DNA from: Takakia lepidozioides
Lineage: Eukaryota > Streptophyta > Takakiopsida > Takakiales > Takakiaceae
Assembly: GCA_030704615.1 (NCBI GenBank)
Contig: CM060734.1
Span: 14,136,001-14,200,000 of the forward strand
DNA length: 64,000 nt
Reading direction: 5' to 3'
Shown: in pieces, positions 38,081-49,670 of the stretch
Layout of the letters: every line of letters begins with the position of its first letter
Numbering within the stretch: position 1 is the first letter of the stretch
Program-made: the position numbers and the translations under genes
Notes under the pieces: generated by a model
Seen by the model: the letters and a program-made list of their open reading frames with translations, nothing else
Databases searched by the model: none
What the model was told of the DNA's origin: nothing

Positions 38081-38360
38081 TGGATGACATTGGGGATTCT
38101 TCTCGGGTTGAGGAGGTTCTCAATGATGAGATGATGGGGCAGGATGAGGCCTTGTCATTGACTGAGCAGGAAGGGAGTACTGCTCAAGAGGTTGCAGCAT
38201 AGCAACCACGGGACGCGTCCTCTACCTCTAAGCCCACTGGACTTAAGGTTGCAGTTACGGGGACAATTGGGAGCCTGACATTGGACCCATTGTCACCGGA
38301 GGAGAGAGACGACGTATACGGCGGTTCCTGAGGGCTTACAGGAATTGCTTTGCCTTCAGT

Positions 38361-39851
38361 TTGAAGGACTTGGGAGCACTGAAAGGTCAAGAGATTCGCA
38401 TTGAATTGGCTACTGACACGCCAATCTTTCGGAGACCCTATAGATACAGTGACATGGAGAGGTCCTTGATTCAGATGAGAATCAGGATCTTTGGGAGGCA
38501 GGTTTGGTGGAGCTCTCTGGTGGAGAGTATGCTTCAGCCACAGTGATGCCAGCCAAGAAGGATGTCTATGGCAATTGGACGGAGAGACGTATGTGCGGTG
38601 ATTACCGGCCTGTAAATCGTCAGACCAAGTCCGATAGGTATGCCATGCCGACACTAGAGGAGATCTTTGATGCCATTGGGCATTCCAAGGTCTTTAGCAC
38701 GTTGGATTTACGATCCGGATATCACCAGTTGCCGATCAAGGAGGCGGATAAGCAAAAGACGACATTCTGGGGGATCAATGAGCACGGGAAGGATTGCCTA
38801 TACCAGTGGCGGTTCTTACCATTTGGCTTAAAAACGCTCCCGCTGAGTTTCAAAGAGTCATGGACAGGATTCTAGCAGGGGTGGAGTTTGCTCGGTGCTA
38901 CATAGATGACATCATCATCTTTAGTGCTATGGTGGAGGAGCATGAGAGACACCTTCAGGGGGTATTTGAGCGCTTGAGGACGCACGGATTGAAGTTACAT
39001 CCGGGCAAGTGCAAGTTTTTCCACAACCAGATTGAGTATCTGGGTCACATGATATATCCTGGAGGATTGGGGGTACAGCAGACTAAGGTAGAGTCCATTG
39101 CACAGTTCCACGCCCCACGGATGTGAGCCGAGTTCGAGCTTTCATGGGGTTAGCAAACTATTACAGACGGTTTGTTAAGGGATTTAGTGCCATTGCAAAG
39201 GCTCTAACCAAGCTGACCAAGGTGGACCAGGGAGTGTGGCAGTGGGAAGATGAGCAAGAACAAGCTTTTCAAGAGCTCAAGGCGAGGTTGACCTCGGCGC
39301 CCATCTTGAGACGACCTATCAGGGGGCGTCCTTTTCAGCTGCATACAGATTGGAGCATGCTGGGGCTTGGAGCGGTGCTCACACAGGTGGATGATGAGGG
39401 AAGAGAGTTCGTAGTGGCTTATGCTAGCCGCTCGAACAATGCTGCAGAGTCTAAGTATAGCTCATATGAGGGAGAATGCTTAGCTGCAGTGTGGGCCGTG
39501 GCACACTTCAGGTGCTATCTATATGGCAATCTCTTCACCCTTATCACGGATCACCAACCACTCAAGTGGTTGATGGAGTCAGACAAGCTTACGGGGAAGC
39601 TTGCACGGTGGGCACTCATCCTTCAAGAGTATGACTTTCAGGTGGTGCATCGACCGGGTTTGGTCAATCGCAATGCAGATGGGTTGAGTCGCAATCCATG
39701 CACGAGCCAGCAGGATGACACTGGAGCTCGGTGGCATGGTGAGACGGACGAGGAGATGGTGCCCGGATGGCATGCATCTGCATTTCTGTGTATCTTGGCA
39801 GCGGAAGGCCAGGTTGGACTGCAACAGGGATACTGTAGATCAAGTGTCTGA
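38361..39851 (+). pseudogene. Gypsy reverse transcriptase and RNase H
   Basis: Reverse transcriptase landmarks are PIFRRPYRYSDMERSLIQ, MCGDYRPVNRQTKSDRYAMP, STLDLRSGYHQLPI, WRFLPFGLKNAPAEFQRVMD and the catalytic CYIDDIIIFS at about 38,900. RNase H follows (FQLHTDWSMLGLGAVLTQVD, SSYEGECLAAVWAVAHFRCY, LITDHQPLKWL). Frame changes near 38,490, 38,840 and 39,120 split the coding sequence into four frames. The domains are of ordinary Ty3/gypsy length. Confidence 0.9.
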
Positions 39852-39859
39852 GGACCCTG

Positions 39860-41332
39860 AGGCCAGCAATGAGCAAGGTGGCGCCAAAGATATACATGAG
39901 GATTCAGTTGTGTTGGACTACCTCCGCACTGGAGACACTGCAGCCACTGTGACTGCCAAGGAGAGGGATCGGATCCTACAACGAGCCAAGAGGTTCAAGT
40001 GGGAGGGGACACACCTGCTCCGAGTGTGGGAGGATGGTCGAGTGAGGATTGTGCCTCACCCAACACAGCGGGCACGGTTAGTGCGGCATGCCCATGAGGA
40101 GTTGGGGCATTTTGGGGTGCGACGCACTCATAGTCTACTGCAGGGGCAGTATTGGTGGCGTGGTATGCACACAGAGGTGCAACAATTTGTGGCTAGGTGC
40201 ATGGTGTGTGACAGGGTGCGTGCTTCATTCAACGCCCCTACTCCACAATTGCACCCTCTTCCGATCATGGGATTGGGCTACAGGTGGAGTCTTGACTTCG
40301 CAGGGCCGTTGCCACTGACCATGCGCCACAACAAGTACGTGTTGGTGATGGTGGAGCACTTCTCCAAGTGGATTGAATTGGTTCCATTGCCTGATAAGGC
40401 TAGTGAGGGAGCTGCATGCATTCTTGGATTGTGTGCTTAGCCGATTCGGTGCTCCAGCTGAGGTACTCACGGACCAAGGGAGAGAGTTCTTGGGGGAGTT
40501 TCAGGCTTTGTGTGACAAGGCCTTGATAGACCACCGCACCACTTCTCGGGATCATCCTGAGGCCGATGGCTTGGCAGAGAGAGTTGTTCAGACAGTAAAG
40601 AGGGGTTTGCGCAAGTATGGCTTGCAGAAGGGACACCTAGGAGATTGGGACCTTCAGTTACCCTGGTTAGCCATGGGCTACAGGTTCAGCAAGCAAGCAT
40701 CACTTGCCTCCTTCTCACCATACTTTCTTCTCTTTGGCCGAGAGCCGGATTTGCCTACATCCATTCGCAGAGAAGCTGCTACAGTTCTTAACCTTGACGA
40801 TCCGGACGTGTGGGCACGTGCATGTGAGCAGTGTGCAGAGTTGTTCAAGAGAGTCATGCCCATGGCTTTCGAGAACCTTGCCATTGCACAACACCGTGAT
40901 ACGTTGAGGTATGCTACCATACGTGGTGGGGGCTATCGTCCTGGGGTTCGGAGATTCAACCCTGGTGACTATGTCTATCTGCAGCAGACTGCTCCTACGA
41001 CCCTGGATGTGACTGCAGGACGTGTTATTTTGAGGGTTCGAGAGGTCTTGCCCTCAGGCGTCTTGGTCTTGGAGGGTCGGGATGGCATAACTTGGAAGGA
41101 CCATGTGCGTAATTGTGCGCCATGTCACCTTCCGAATGTCGATGGCAGGATTGACCCAAACCTGGCAGTGGTATCTGCAGGTTTGAGGTGCATGTTGTGT
41201 GGGTCTGCTAAAGGGGCAGCCACCATGCTGGTGTGTGATCGATGCTCTAGAGGTTGGCATATGGGATGCTTGACTCCACCTCTTGAGATGGTTCCGGATG
41301 GGGATTGGTTATGTCCACAATGCATTGGATAG
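39860..41332 (+). pseudogene. Gypsy integrase with C-terminal PHD finger
   Basis: The HHCC zinc domain (VRHAHEELGHFGVRRTHSLL then FVARCMVCDR) is followed by the DDE core: Asp in RWSLDFAGPLPL, Asp in EVLTDQGREF and Glu in DHPEADGLAERVVQ. A frame change occurs near 40,420. After the SH3-like C-terminal part (RRFNPGDYVYLQQ) the protein ends with a PHD zinc finger at 41,189-41,326: CMLC, CDRC, HMGC and GDWLCPQC, pattern C4HC3. Plant chromoviruses have a chromodomain in this position. The PHD is likely a chromatin reader steering integration; the histone mark it reads cannot be told. Confidence 0.85.
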
Positions 41333-41551
41333 TGGGAGTGGATACAACCATGGAAGGCTAACAAGAAACGCAAGGCCCAGCTACAGGAGACCTTGAACAC
41401 ACAAAGTCCTGGCTCAAGTTCACAGATTGCAAGACGGCGACTAACGATGGGGCTACTCTTGTACCCGGCCTCTTGGTCTATAGAGTTTGAGTACAATAGG
41501 GACAGTGATAGAGGACTTAGTACGGCTGGCTATTACATCTTGTAGCTATCT

Positions 41552-41589
41552 GGAGGTAGAGGGACCTATCCACCAGCTAGGGGGGCGAT
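41552..41589 (+). promoter_or_regulatory. Polypurine tract
   Basis: GGAGGTAGAGGGA and then AGCTAGGGGGGCGAT directly precede the TGTGGCAGAC start of the LTR at 41,590, as expected for the plus-strand primer. This tract defines which end of the repeat is the LTR start. Confidence 0.7.
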
Positions 41590-42030
41590 TGTGGCAGACT
41601 ACTTTATTGTGCATATATGTGTGTGTGGTTTGGACAGCGATGTAGTTGTGTTGCGATACGTATGCGCACGACAGCTGTCAAGTTAAATAAGCACAGTGTG
41701 AAACTAGCTAGAATAAAGCTAGTTATTTGTATTTAACACTTGGATTTAGGTCAAGTGTTAAATCAGGTGTCAAGTTTAGTTTGACACCTGACCCGTCTTA
41801 TCTTCACGAGAGCGGCAGTTGCGCGGCTCATCTCTCTCGAGTTGAGCCTGCGCGACCGAGCTCCTTCATGCGTTTAGATTTGAGTGTGCTTATGATGGGA
41901 ATGTAGGTTGTTGTGGGGTGGAGTCCCCATAGCTTGGGGTGCCCCTGGCTCGACTTCTGTTTTAAAGAGTGATAGCGATGGATTCATGTTGTTTCTGGTG
42001 TGAGCAGTGTGTTATCTAGTTTTCTTATCA
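41590..42030 (+). repeat. Complete gypsy LTR, 441 bp
   Basis: It starts TGTGGCAGAC after the polypurine tract and ends CTTATCA, the same end that precedes the primer-binding site at the left. Inside, GACAGCTGTC at 41,670-41,679 is a perfect palindrome that mimics an LTR-LTR junction (CA/GC/TG). Confidence 0.8.
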
Positions 42031-42031
42031 T

Positions 42032-42116
42032 TGTGGTAGACTACTTTATTGTGCATATATGTGTGGTGTGGTTTGGACAGTGATGTAGTTGTGTTGCGAT
42101 ACGTATGCGCACGACA
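42032..42116 (+). repeat. Partial third LTR copy
   Basis: These 85 bases repeat 41,590-41,673 with two substitutions and a one-base insertion and end at ACGACA, next to the target duplication ACTT. A single T (42,031) separates this copy from the complete LTR. Confidence 0.85.
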
Positions 42117-42558
42117 ACTTCTCCAACCACAGTAAGAAGGACTGGATTTGGAATTTCACTTATATCATCATCGGACGAATCCGAAAGCTCAACGATTGGA
42201 GTGGAGGACGTCTGTTCTTTTTTCACCACACCTCCCTCTTGTCTTCAACGACCGAAGCAGCAGTCCCGGGCGTCACATATGACCCAAGGGACTTTCGCCG
42301 AGGCTCTCCATTATATCGACCAGGGCGCACTCTCCACTGGCTGACATGAGCCGTCTCATCACGGTTTTGGAAAGAGTATTTCAACAACTTCCCTTTCAAA
42401 TTGTACACCTCTTTCTCCAAAAAGATGGAGCCATTCTGAAGCTGAAAACGGGTAGCCAAGACATGTTCCAGAACAATTGCAAATCCATTGTCAAGGACTT
42501 CCTGGGAGAACGACACTGGTTTGTTGTCAGAGAAGAACTCCGCTTCAGAGGAAGCCAT

Positions 42559-42828
42559 CTTCCTTCCTCGCGTACGTTGATACCTTGCTATCGCAGACCT
42601 TCAGTGTAAATCGGTTTACTGATGTCTCCAGAACACAGTTGAAGAATAAGCAGAGAATATGGCGGAGGAAGCTCAGACGATGACTCTGCATATTCTGTTA
42701 TTCCTTCCAGATATGCAGCCGTCCATTTTAATTACTTTTCTTGTGGGCCCAGTGGTCAGAGTATCCCTAGGAGCAATGTCGGCAGCTGTTAAACCGTTAA
42801 TCAAAACCTCATCAATAAACACAATAAC
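42559..42828. other. E2 intergenic region and E3 target duplication
   Basis: This is upstream of the E2 transposase start. No gene is seen. The last nine bases, CACAATAAC (42,820-42,828), are repeated at 56,316-56,324 and are the target duplication of E3. Confidence 0.7.
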
Positions 42829-42880
42829 GAGGTTTGCTATTTCATGAGCATGAGCGGCATGAGCGGCATGAGCAGAGTAG
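42829..42880 (+). repeat. E3 left terminal inverted repeat
   Basis: GCTATTTCATGAGC is followed by ATGAGCGGC units; it is mirrored at the right end. Confidence 0.8.
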
Positions 42881-43066
42881 TAACACAATCGGTTTTCATG
42901 AGCAGAAGTACAAATTTCGAAAATAAAAAACAATAAAAAACAATAATTTAATGCAATGTGTCAGAAAAAACAAATATATTATTCGGCCCCTTGAAGGGAA
43001 AATTGCACTTTTGACAGTTGTGCTCATGATATTTCGTCTTCCGCTCATGCCAATTCCCAGCGACAT

Positions 43067-43440
43067 GTGCAAATATGGCGCCGAATTTTGCGGTAATAGG
43101 GTCCGTAACCTGAAAAAACGGCGACGTATTTCGTGGCAATAGGTCTCTCTGGCGAAAAATGGTGCCGAATTCCGTAGCTATAGGTCCCTTCATGACAGGT
43201 AATTCGGCGCCATTTTTCCAGTGCATGTTCGGACTTAGCCAGTTTTCGGCCCAAAAAAAGAGAAATTTGGCGCCATTTTTCCAGACACGGTACCAGTGCA
43301 TGTTGGGACTTAGCCAGTTTTCGGCCCCAAAAAGAGAAATTCGGCGCCATTTTCCCAAACACAAGTACCAGTGCATGTTGGGACTTAGCGAGTTTTCGGC
43401 CCCAAAAAGAGAAATTCGGCGCCATTTTTCCAGAAATGGC
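43067..43440. repeat. Left-end half-palindrome repeats of E3
   Basis: GAAATTCGGCGCCATTTTTC-type sites recur near 43,076, 43,205, 43,270, 43,340 and 43,417, separated by CAGTGCATGTTGGGACTTAG and CGAGTTTTCGGCCCC. The right arm reads ATTTTTCC instead of GAATTTCC. These lie just downstream of the transposase gene. Confidence 0.8.
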
Positions 43441-43604
43441 CCCACAACTGCTTCTGTTGGATCTCAGTTTGAATGGAATATTGCCTCATTCCAGGAGTTT
43501 TGGGGTGCATTTCATTACACTGCAAAAAAAATGTCTGATACAGCAAAATGCATTTGAAAATATCCATATGGAGGATTCCGTTTGCCCCATCAATGATTTC
43601 TGGA

Positions 43605-46600
43605 ATCCCTAAGGAGGAGTTTGTGCAGCTCGTTCACGCTCAACGCCGGTGCATGAATAAAGTCATCAATAGTCACGTTCATCCTCAACCTCTTCAGGTA
43701 AATGTAATACAGATGCTAGCACGGATAATACTTCGAACCCTTCTTTGCTTCCATCAACGAGAAGTCCGTACAGTTGCAAGTCGGCTTCACTCCAATCGTA
43801 ATTGTGTATACATCGTCGCGTACAGCCGAGCCGGCCGTTGCCATCCGATACACACGCCCAAGGCCGGGTGGGGGTACGTCCACGGAGCTCTGAATAGTGC
43901 AAGCCATCCCAAGAGCATTGGCAATCCGAGTCTCATTCAACTTGTTGGGAGGGTGTCGTCTCTTCACTCTTCCGAATCGCATTGTGGGATGTGCAGAATT
44001 GTCCAATCCGTCTCTACTAGACCGAGCAGTCTGCAATGGCTGGGTCTGAGGAACCGGAAATGCGTGGGCCGGGATGTCTGTGCGTTGCACCATTCGAAAT
44101 CCTACTGCAGATAGAGCATCCGCCTCATTCTGAGAGAGGCTGTAACCCGGTGCAACAGGCCAGACGCCCGGAGGCTCCGGCATTCCCTGAATCCCGTACT
44201 TGGGCTTGCCAAATACACAGGTCATTATGTCGTGCCTACAGAACCAAAATGTCTGCGTTGTGGCGTGAGCAAATGTGGGAGTCAAAAATCTCCCGCTGAA
44301 ACAAGGTGCAGGTACAGCACAGTGTGGGTTCCTCCGAATCATCTCACCACAGCGTGCTCTCGTATCCACCCAGATGGCGCAACACTTCCCTCGAAATGCC
44401 GGCAATGTCCTCGCAATTCTCCACTGTGACTCCAACACTCTTGTCTCCACAATGGGAATGTTGTATTGCTTTACTACAGATGGCTCGTTATGTTGCCGGG
44501 GCACGCGCCCTGTGCTCAAAGGAGATGGCGATCTTGAACGTGCAGGACTTCCGGTGCTCGACGAGACCTCCTCGGACAACATCACCGGACCACGAGGGAG
44601 CGTGCGAATATTCTTGTCAGCTCGCCATGAATCCTCTTCTCCGCCAGGTGCCTCGTCAAGTCTTCGTCTCACTGGACGGGTATGAACATCTCCTTCCAAA
44701 TGTTGGCCTCTTCGCAGCAGCAATGGCGTGTCCCGAAGGCCCTCGCAAGGCCGCCGCCCACTTCCGAGGATTCTTCGATCTGGAGGCAGTCCGCATCAGC
44801 ATTTCCTGCCTGTCCGGCCCCAAGCCCCACTGTTTCCCTTTCAAGAACTCGTTGTACCTGCATTGCTGCATAATTGACCTCACAATGTCCTCCGTTGTGG
44901 CAGTGAGGATGTCCACCAGATGCGCCGCAGAGGAGGCACGCCAGGAAGAGTGCACTGATTCGGCCATGTTTGTCGTGGGCATGTCGGTGTCGGAGTCGAG
45001 ACACATTTCCTGCACAAGCACATGTTCAGGTTACAAGCAAGTTACAAATATGGCCAAGAATAATATCCAACGGGACGCGAATTCGTGCAACTCACCTCCC
45101 GCATATAGTCGCCGAACTGGAGGAAACGATAATGCCACCATGCTAGCCAACTGACCATTGCTCCTTCGTCTGATTTCCTTACAGCACCTGACGATGTCCA
45201 CCAAGCCCGTATGCATGCAAACTGTGTCTCTGCATCATCCAAGGTGGGAGCGCGCTTCCACGCAAGGCACATGGAACGGTGCTCCTCTTTGAAATCAGGC
45301 GCCACGAGCCTGGTTGTGTACTGCGAAAGGCTCTGCAGAAAATGGAACCCACAAGATCTCTCCTTGCCTTCCATGGGAACATTGGGGTCTTGCCCGTACA
45401 CCCTTCGGATGGCAGCCCAATTTGCTTGTGCGTTTTCCGCCATGAAACCACGGAAATTGGGAGGGGGCAATCCCGCCTTGGCCATCTGTTCGTTTATTCC
45501 CTGCCAAAGAAGCATCTCCGATTGTGTGTCCTCTCCTTTCATCTCACAAATAGCAATTGTCATTAGCATCCTGCAGTGGGTGTCGTAGACATGTGCACCC
45601 ATTGTCACCCACTGGTGATTTGTAATTCGCTTGATATGGTCGAACATGACCCAACTGTTTGACAAGTTCCCACTCGTCATCCTGTCGACCAGTTCGACGC
45701 CACTGCCAGGTCCACACGTGGACATTTTGAATACGAAACAACGATCTGCCTCAGTCCCTTGTCCTGGAAACCTACTTCCATGAATGTAGTCATATCCACA
45801 TCGTCGCTTCACCTCCAGAATGGAGTGCATATCCGAGCCACGCCCAATTTTCTGTTTGCATGAGACAATGTGGTTTCGGACATTCGGTGAACATACGTGG
45901 GACACCGACTCCAGCAATGCCTCCATTTCCTTCTCGTCGAGAGGAACTCTATCGGAGCCGTCTTCCGACATAATTCTGGCCAATGCCATCTTATGGGCGG
46001 CTTGGAGCTGTATCTGTTTGGGTTTGGCACCCGGTCTCAACTTAACCTCCTCCTGAACGAGCTGCTCTGCATCGTGGGCAGCCTCCCACGAGTTCCCCCT
46101 CGCCAATTTGTGACAATGGGAACCAACGTGTATGCAAGCTCGGGTGAGGTCAGGGAAACGGTGCAACACATAGAACTGCTTGGCATTACAAACAGACATG
46201 CAGTGTGGTGGTTCTTTGCAATGCACACACTTAAATGTGGAGTTCGGAACCTTCTCCTGAGCTCGAAATGGTTGATGAGTTGTGCCTGTCCAATCGGTCT
46301 CGTTCTTGTGACCTCTGGATTTAAAGTGGAAGCAAGTTGGGGAGAAACACCGCAACGCGCCCGCACAAACAACGTAGCGCACCCGCACACCATCAAACAT
46401 CTTCATGCTGGTGATTTTGGTAACGCACCAAGGATGACCGTCATGTTTTCTATCCATATCTGTCAACATTCCGGACGCCCTCGAGTAGTCCGCCCGAGGA
46501 GGGAACTCAAAGAAGATATTACTGTCGACGTCGGCGGGAAGGCATGTAACCAATTTAATTGCAAACTTGCTGTAGTCCAGCCCGGCCAGCTCCGACCGGT

Positions 46601-47198
46601 GTCCCTCCAGGTGAAGCCCTCGAAGAATTTCAAGAATAGATCGAACTGCGGTGCTCGTGCTGGGAATATGACTCCCTCCTCCACTGACGTCCATTGAGGA
46701 CTTGCCTGATCTCCAGGACGACCTCGGAACTTCCATGACCTCATCTGCGTCGGACAGGTTGTGAACAACCCGGTTCTCGCTCGTCTTCATGGATGGGTTC
46801 GGCTCTGGATTTACTTCGTTGCGGACTTCTCTCTTTGAGGTAGCCACTCTCTGATTCGCGGATTGTTTCGTGGAAGGCGCCAGGATAGAAGGTGCATTTG
46901 GCGGGCAAATGAAGTCACCAACAGCCCTGTATATGACGCTGTCCGATGGTGGAACTCGCCATTCCCTGCCATCGCCGAAATCATCGTGGAGCACAACAAT
47001 ACTCTCGACAACAAGGCCATTTGAGTCCTTCCTTTCCTCCTCCAAAAAAACCGACCCCGGTTTCAGGTGGTATCGAACGCACAGATATTTCTCCATCACC
47101 CGGCAGATGTCCCCTTTGCACGGAAATGAAGCTCTATGCTTGTGAAGAGGGCAGTACACTGTAGCGCTCGGGTTTTCCGCCATGGAAGATGTGCACAC
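43605..47198 (-). pseudogene. E3 MULE-type transposase with SWIM finger
   Basis: The first exon (47,198-45,096, about 700 residues) holds an N-terminal region with FPCKGDICRVMEKYLCVRYH, Cys pairs (CFSPTCFHFKSRG, CVHCKEPPHC) and the transposase core (NSWVMFDHIKRI, HVYDTHCRMLMTIAICEMKG, RGFMAENAQANWAAI, RSCGFHFLQSLSQYT). A second exon starts at 45,009 after a canonical intron, and a third frame follows from about 44,700 (FWFCRHDIMTCVFGKPKYG and the SWIM start PTCNCTDF). In the SWIM finger the Lys codon of CKH is TAG (43,714-43,716); coding continues in frame afterwards (HLYYIYLKRLRMNV) to about 43,608. The second catalytic Asp of E2 (FMADG) is Glu here (FMAEN). The copy is therefore probably inactive. 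Confidence 0.8.
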
Positions 47199-47249
47199 AA
47201 GACTGCCAGGATGGCGTGCGGGGAAGCTCCCTGGTAGAAGGGGGATGCA

Positions 47250-49450
47250 GCGATGGGAAGGAATGCGGTGCCGATTTGTCCGAGCGACGAAGCCTGATCC
47301 AAATCCAGGGAGCCAACTATCTCAAAAATCCACAGTCAGAGTGTTAATGAACCTTGTCTCCGGAATGCGGCCCCTGGTCTTTGCGCAATAACTGCCAACG
47401 GTATGCAGTCAGAAAGTGGGGGGCCGTCCGGATGATGTCGGCTGAAGGGGAGAAGCCGGCACCGTGCCGTCACATTACTACCCCCGAATGGAAATTCGGC
47501 ACCCAATATCCAACAGGGGCCGCACGGATGAAGTCGTCTGGGGCAGAGATGCCGGCACCTGTCCGACAGAGAACATCCCCCGGATGGAAATTCAGCGCCG
47601 AATTTCCATTCGGATTCCCCCAAAGGAAGTCCTGTCGGGGGGTCAGGTCGAAAACTGGCCGACATAAAAACCTCCGCGGATGCAAAAACGGCGCCGAATT
47701 TCCAACAGAGGAAGCCCGGATGAAGTCGACTCGGGCGCAGAGGCCGGAGTGTGTGCGACAGAGAACATCCCCTGGATGGAGATTCGGCGCCGAATTTCCA
47801 TCCGGGCCCCCCAAAGGGAGTCGTGTCGGGGGGTCAGGCCGAAAACTGGACGGCATAAAAACATCCCCAGATGGAAAAAACGGCGCCGAATTTCCATCCG
47901 GGGCGGTTCGGATGCAGTCGGGGAGGGGGGAGTGGCCTGCACTTGGCCGTCACATTTCAACCCCCGGACGGAAATCGGCACCGAATATCGAACAGGGGAC
48001 GCCCGGATGAAGTCGCCTCGGGCGCAGAGGCCGGCGAGTGTGCGACGGAGAACATCCCCTGGATGGAGATTCGGCGCCGAATTTCCATCCGGGCCCCCCC
48101 AAAGGAAGTCTTGTCGGGGGGTCAGACCGAAAACTGGCCGACATAAAAACCTCCACAGATGGGAAAACGGCGCCGAATTTCAATTCGGGGCCGTTCCAAT
48201 GCAGTCGGGGAGAAGGGAGAGGTCGGCACCTGGCCGTCATATTTCAACCCCCGGGACGGAAATACGGCACCGAATATACAACAGAGCGGCGGAGAGGCGG
48301 CACCTCTCTGACAGAGACCATCCCCCGGATGGAAATTCGGCGCCGAATTTCCATCCAGCAGGTAAGTGGAATCCCGGATGGATGGAGATTCGGCGCCGAA
48401 TTTCCATCGAGCAGGTAAGTGGAATCCCGGATGGATGGAGATTCGGCGCCAAATTTCAATCCTGCAGGTAATTCGAATCCCGGATGAATGGAAATTCGGC
48501 GCCGAATTTCCATCCAGCAGGTAAGTGGAATCCCGGATGGATGGAGATTCGGCGCAGAATTTCCATCCTGCAGGTAATTCGAATCCCTGCTGGATGGAAA
48601 TTCGGCGCCGAATTTCCATCCAGCAGGTAAGTCCGATCGGTGCCGTATGGATATTCGGCGCAGAATTTCCATTCGCCATGTATTTCTGCGCGAGGAATTA
48701 CCTTCGTGCAGGTAATTCCCATATAAGAATTACCTTCCTGCAGGTAATTCCCAGATGAGAATTACCTTCGTGCAGGTAATTCCAATCGATGTTAATTCCT
48801 CGTCCATAATTACCTACACGAAGGTAATTCTCATCTGGGAATTACCTGCAGGAAGGTAATTCTTATATGGGAATTACCTGCACGAAGGTAATTCCTCGCG
48901 CAGAAATACATGGCTAATGGAAATTCGGCGCCGAATATCCATACGGCACCGATCCGACTTACCTGCAGGATGGAAATTCGGCGCCGAATCTCCATCCATC
49001 CGAGATTCCACTTACCTGCTGGATGGAAATTCGGCGCCGAATTACCTGCTTGAGGGAAATTTGGCGCACCGCCCTACCTGCGCGGATGGAAATTCGGTGC
49101 CGGATTTCCATCCGCGCGCTTCCGAATTACCTGCGTGAGGGAAATTTCCAGCGCCGCCCTACCTCCGCGGATGGAAATTCGGCGCCGGATTTCCATCCGC
49201 GCGCTTCCGAATTACCTGCGTGAGGGAAATTTCCAGCGCCGCCCTACCTCCGCGGATGGAAATTCGGCGCCGGATTTCCATCCGCGGGCTTCCGAATTAC
49301 CTGCGTGAGGGAAATTTCCACCGCCGCCCTTCCTCCGCGGATGGAAATTCGGCGCCGGATATCCATCCTGCTGCTCTCCGAATTACCTGCAGGATGGAAA
49401 TCCGTCGCCGGAATTCCATCGTGCAGCGCTCCGAATTACCTCTACGTTGG
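47250..49450. repeat. Palindromic site array, subfamily II, between the divergent genes
   Basis: About 25 or more sites with core GAAATTCGGCGCCGAATTTC occupy the region between the two start codons. The left half (47.4-48.25 kb) has longer units of about 300 bases with degenerate sites; 48.3-48.66 kb has about 55-base spacing; 48.9-49.45 kb has 60-90-base spacing. Arms are 10 bp with centre CG, sometimes CA or TG. The long open frames here with SAPNFHP-like text are a by-product of the repeat. Confidence 0.9.
48623..48966. repeat. Large inverted repeat (about 160-bp arms, 22-bp spacer)
   Basis: The left arm (48,623-48,783) and the right arm (48,806-48,966) are near-perfect reverse complements, for example GAATTACCTTCGTGCAGGTA against TACCTGCACGAAGGTAATTC. 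The arms are built of AATTACCTNCNNGCAGGTAATT-type units that are themselves palindromic. It sits in the centre of the palindrome array, between the divergent genes, and could extrude as a cruciform or, transcribed, fold into a long hairpin. Confidence 0.9.
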
Positions 49451-49670
49451 AAATTCCGGGACTGTTTACGTCGATTTTCATCCGACATGGAGGGCTTCAT
49501 CCGACATTTAATTGCGCAGTTGGGCAATAAATGTCGACGGCCGTCGGTTATTATTCGGGCTGGCGACGCATGGCTTCCTGGACACGTACCCTAAATCTCA
49601 TGCTAAACTTGGCTTAACATGATATTCCAGGCATGTACCCCAAAAAAGGAGATCTTTTTGGCTGGGACTT

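Noticed and set aside
41676-42116. Taking TGTCAAG...ACGACA as the LTR
   Set aside because: It has TG/CA ends and abuts the target site, but no polypurine tract precedes it, its last 85 bases are absent from the left copy, and the primer-binding site follows CTTATCA. The LTR at 41,590-42,030 explains all of these.
47354-48758. Long open frames with repeated NSAPNFHP/RRRISI text on both strands
   Set aside because: They follow the palindromic DNA repeat in every frame and both strands, so they are a by-product of the array and not proteins. The same holds for frames at 21,208-21,997 and 52,800-53,710.
47250-49450. CRISPR-like array
   Set aside because: The regular spacing recalls CRISPR, but the repeats are near-perfect palindromes, spacers are related to each other, the context is a spliced eukaryotic transposon and no cas genes are present.
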